Made by a program: the position numbers and the translations under genes | Shown: one piece after another, positions 5,798 through 6,186 of the stretch | Layout of the letters: every line of letters begins with the position of its first letter | How positions within the stretch are numbered: position 1 is the stretch's first letter | Notes under the pieces: generated by a model | The model's input: the letters and a program-made list of their open reading frames with translations, nothing else | Databases searched by the model: none | Told to the model about the DNA's origin: nothing | Origin: Candidatus Nanopelagicales bacterium | GTDB taxonomy: Bacteria; Actinomycetota; Actinomycetes; S36-B12; UBA5976 | DNA: 6,186 bases | Direction: 5' to 3' | Assembly: GCA_030831445.1 (NCBI GenBank) | Contig: JAURLB010000173.1 | Coordinates: 1-6,186 of the forward strand

Positions 5798-6070
5798 TTA
5801 GGCTTCTAATTCTTTGCCAGATTCGTAGGTGTAGGGCTCGGATTGGAGTCGGTTTTCACGCCCAGCATTTGCGATGACGACCGCGATCCAAGGCAACACG
5901 AGAGACCCTAACAAGAAAAGCCACTGCAGGACGCCCTGCGAAATGAGTGCTAATCCGAAGCACAGCATACGAATAGCCATAGACCACATATATCGCTTGC
6001 TGCGGCTCTTTTGGTCACTCGAAAGTGAAGCGCCTGCACCGCTGATTTTGTACACCTTGGTCTTTGCCAT
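5798..6070 (-). CDS. DUF3099 family small membrane protein
   Basis: A 90-residue actinobacterial protein of unknown function. The N-terminus ISGAGASLSSDQKSRSKRYM (9-28) matches the ITGA...S...DQ..R..RY pattern I associate with DUF3099, followed by two adjoining hydrophobic segments at about 28-47 and 49-68, the second ending in the family-like LPWIAVVIANAG (59-70), then a short polar tail. The basic N-terminus and the tail are both predicted cytoplasmic, giving a two-pass inner-membrane hairpin. No catalytic residues can be named. The ATG at 6070 has no clear Shine-Dalgarno sequence; a -10-like CATAGT ends 6 nt before it, so translation may be leaderless. It is the first gene of the run leading into fabG, fabI and sixA, and a probable terminator separates it from whatever lies upstream. 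Linkage to fatty-acid genes is consistent with an envelope role but does not prove it. Confidence 0.85.
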   Translation of the reverse strand: MAKTKVYKISGAGASLSSDQKSRSKRYMWSMAIRMLCFGLALISQGVLQWLFLLGSLVLPWIAVVIANAGRENRLQSEPYTYESGKELEA

Positions 6071-6076
6071 GGTGTC

Positions 6077-6082
6077 ACTATG
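6077..6082 (-). promoter_or_regulatory. Candidate -10 element for the DUF3099-fabG-fabI-sixA operon
   Basis: On the minus strand this reads CATAGT, matching TATAAT at four positions including the key second A and last T. It ends 6 nt before the ATG at 6070, the spacing expected when transcription starts on the A of the start codon. The lack of a Shine-Dalgarno sequence fits a leaderless message, which is common in actinobacteria. There is no clear -35 box; the expected place falls in the terminator hairpin. Confidence 0.3.
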
Positions 6083-6095
6083 ATTTCAGATCCTC

Positions 6096-6118
6096 AAAAA
6101 GCGCCGATTCCATGGCGC
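6096..6118 (-). terminator. Probable intrinsic terminator of the upstream minus-strand gene
   Basis: On the minus strand a GC-only stem, GCGCC (6118-6114) paired with GGCGC (6105-6101), encloses an 8-nt loop and is followed at once by TTTTT (6100-6096). The stem is short at 5 bp, but the geometry and T-tract are those of an intrinsic terminator. It lies just after candidate stop codons (6130 or 6123) of an upstream minus-strand gene and just before the DUF3099 promoter region, where a terminator would be expected. Confidence 0.6.
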
Positions 6119-6129
6119 AACGCTATCTT

Positions 6130-6186
6130 TCACCTGGCATTGGCGGTTGCCCACAAGGATTCCAGCGCCTCGAGAACCGCGACATG
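6130..6186 (-). CDS. C-terminal end of an unidentified upstream gene (partial)
   Basis: Reading inward from the right edge on the minus strand, one frame gives HVAVLEALESLWATANAR and then TGA at 6130, directly before the terminator hairpin. The Ala/Leu/Glu-rich composition looks like a helical protein C-terminus. A second minus frame is also open from the edge and stops with TAG at 6123 (ending CGQPPMPGER), so the frame is not certain. I do not recognise the protein in either frame, and 18 residues are too few to assign a family. Confidence 0.4.
   Translation of the reverse strand, partial: HVAVLEALESLWATANAR

Noticed and set aside
5461..5877. 138-codon open frame on the plus strand opposite fabG and the fabG spacer
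   Set aside because: It is antisense to fabG, is low in complexity (Ser/Thr/Ala-rich), and shows no family motif. It is a shadow of fabG codon structure.
6079..6084. TATGAT on the plus strand, a good -10 match with TTGGTC 16 nt upstream
   Set aside because: It would transcribe into the terminator hairpin with no convincing plus-strand gene in view. More likely chance, although a promoter for a gene outside the window cannot be excluded.
6080..6186. Plus-strand open frame starting ATG at 6080 and running off the window
   Set aside because: It has only a weak GGTG as ribosome-binding site, would leave 9 bp for divergent promoters, and reads through a hairpin that looks like a minus-strand terminator. 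The 35 residues resemble no family I know. A short PWRNAIF segment recalls MFS transporter N-termini, but the following residues do not.
1..6186. Stop-codon reassignment suggested by the absence of TGA stops
   Set aside because: All genes read through full conserved families with the standard code, tryptophans are encoded by TGG, and no in-frame TGA interrupts a conserved region.
1..6186. CRISPR arrays, tRNA or rRNA genes, insertion sequences, phage or toxin-antitoxin modules
   Set aside because: No regularly spaced repeats, no tRNA cloverleaf pattern and no transposase or phage motifs were seen; nearly every base belongs to recognisable housekeeping-type genes.

Overview
The window looks like chromosomal DNA from a low-GC, streamlined actinobacterium (Actinomycetota); a planktonic freshwater lineage of the acI/Nanopelagicales type is my best guess. 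The reasons are an InhA-like enoyl-ACP reductase next to FabG, a SerB with two N-terminal ACT domains as in mycobacterial SerB2, a DUF3099 membrane protein, an actinobacterial-type uracil-DNA glycosylase (GQDPYP motif), a degenerate Nudix protein of a type I know only from actinobacteria, AT-rich codon use (mid-40s % GC by eye), and almost no intergenic DNA. The lineage is an inference from remembered families, not from a search.

Layout, left to right. Positions 2-601 (+) hold the C-terminal three quarters of a NodJ-type ABC-2 permease. It meets, tail to tail with a 24-nt overlap, the end of a minus-strand operon (2599 down to 578): an ABC ATPase, a degenerate Nudix-fold protein, and uracil-DNA glycosylase (ung), joined by a 7-nt gap and a 1-nt TAGTG overlap. 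A 51-bp divergent spacer (2600-2650) separates this operon from serB (2651-3859, +). SerB ends with a 32-nt convergent overlap with sixA, the last gene of a second minus-strand operon (6070 down to 3828): DUF3099 protein, fabG, fabI, sixA. Upstream of DUF3099, at the right edge, are a probable minus-strand intrinsic terminator (6096-6118) and the last codons of another, unidentified minus-strand gene.

How the genes work together: FabG and FabI catalyse the first (ketoacyl) and second (enoyl) reductions of type II fatty-acid elongation and are translationally coupled, as in the mycobacterial mabA-inhA arrangement. SixA is a small histidine phosphatase encoded in the same operon. SerB makes L-serine. 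Ung removes uracil from DNA. The ABC ATPase and Nudix protein have no known link to Ung beyond co-transcription. The permease needs an ATPase that would lie to the left of the window.

No CRISPR array, tRNA, rRNA, insertion sequence or phage gene is visible. The region is mainly housekeeping. The points worth a second look are regulatory and architectural: a possible symmetric shared -10 element, two likely leaderless starts, an inverted repeat in front of fabG, convergent overlaps, a Nudix protein lacking most metal ligands, and an InhA-like FabI with a short substrate loop.
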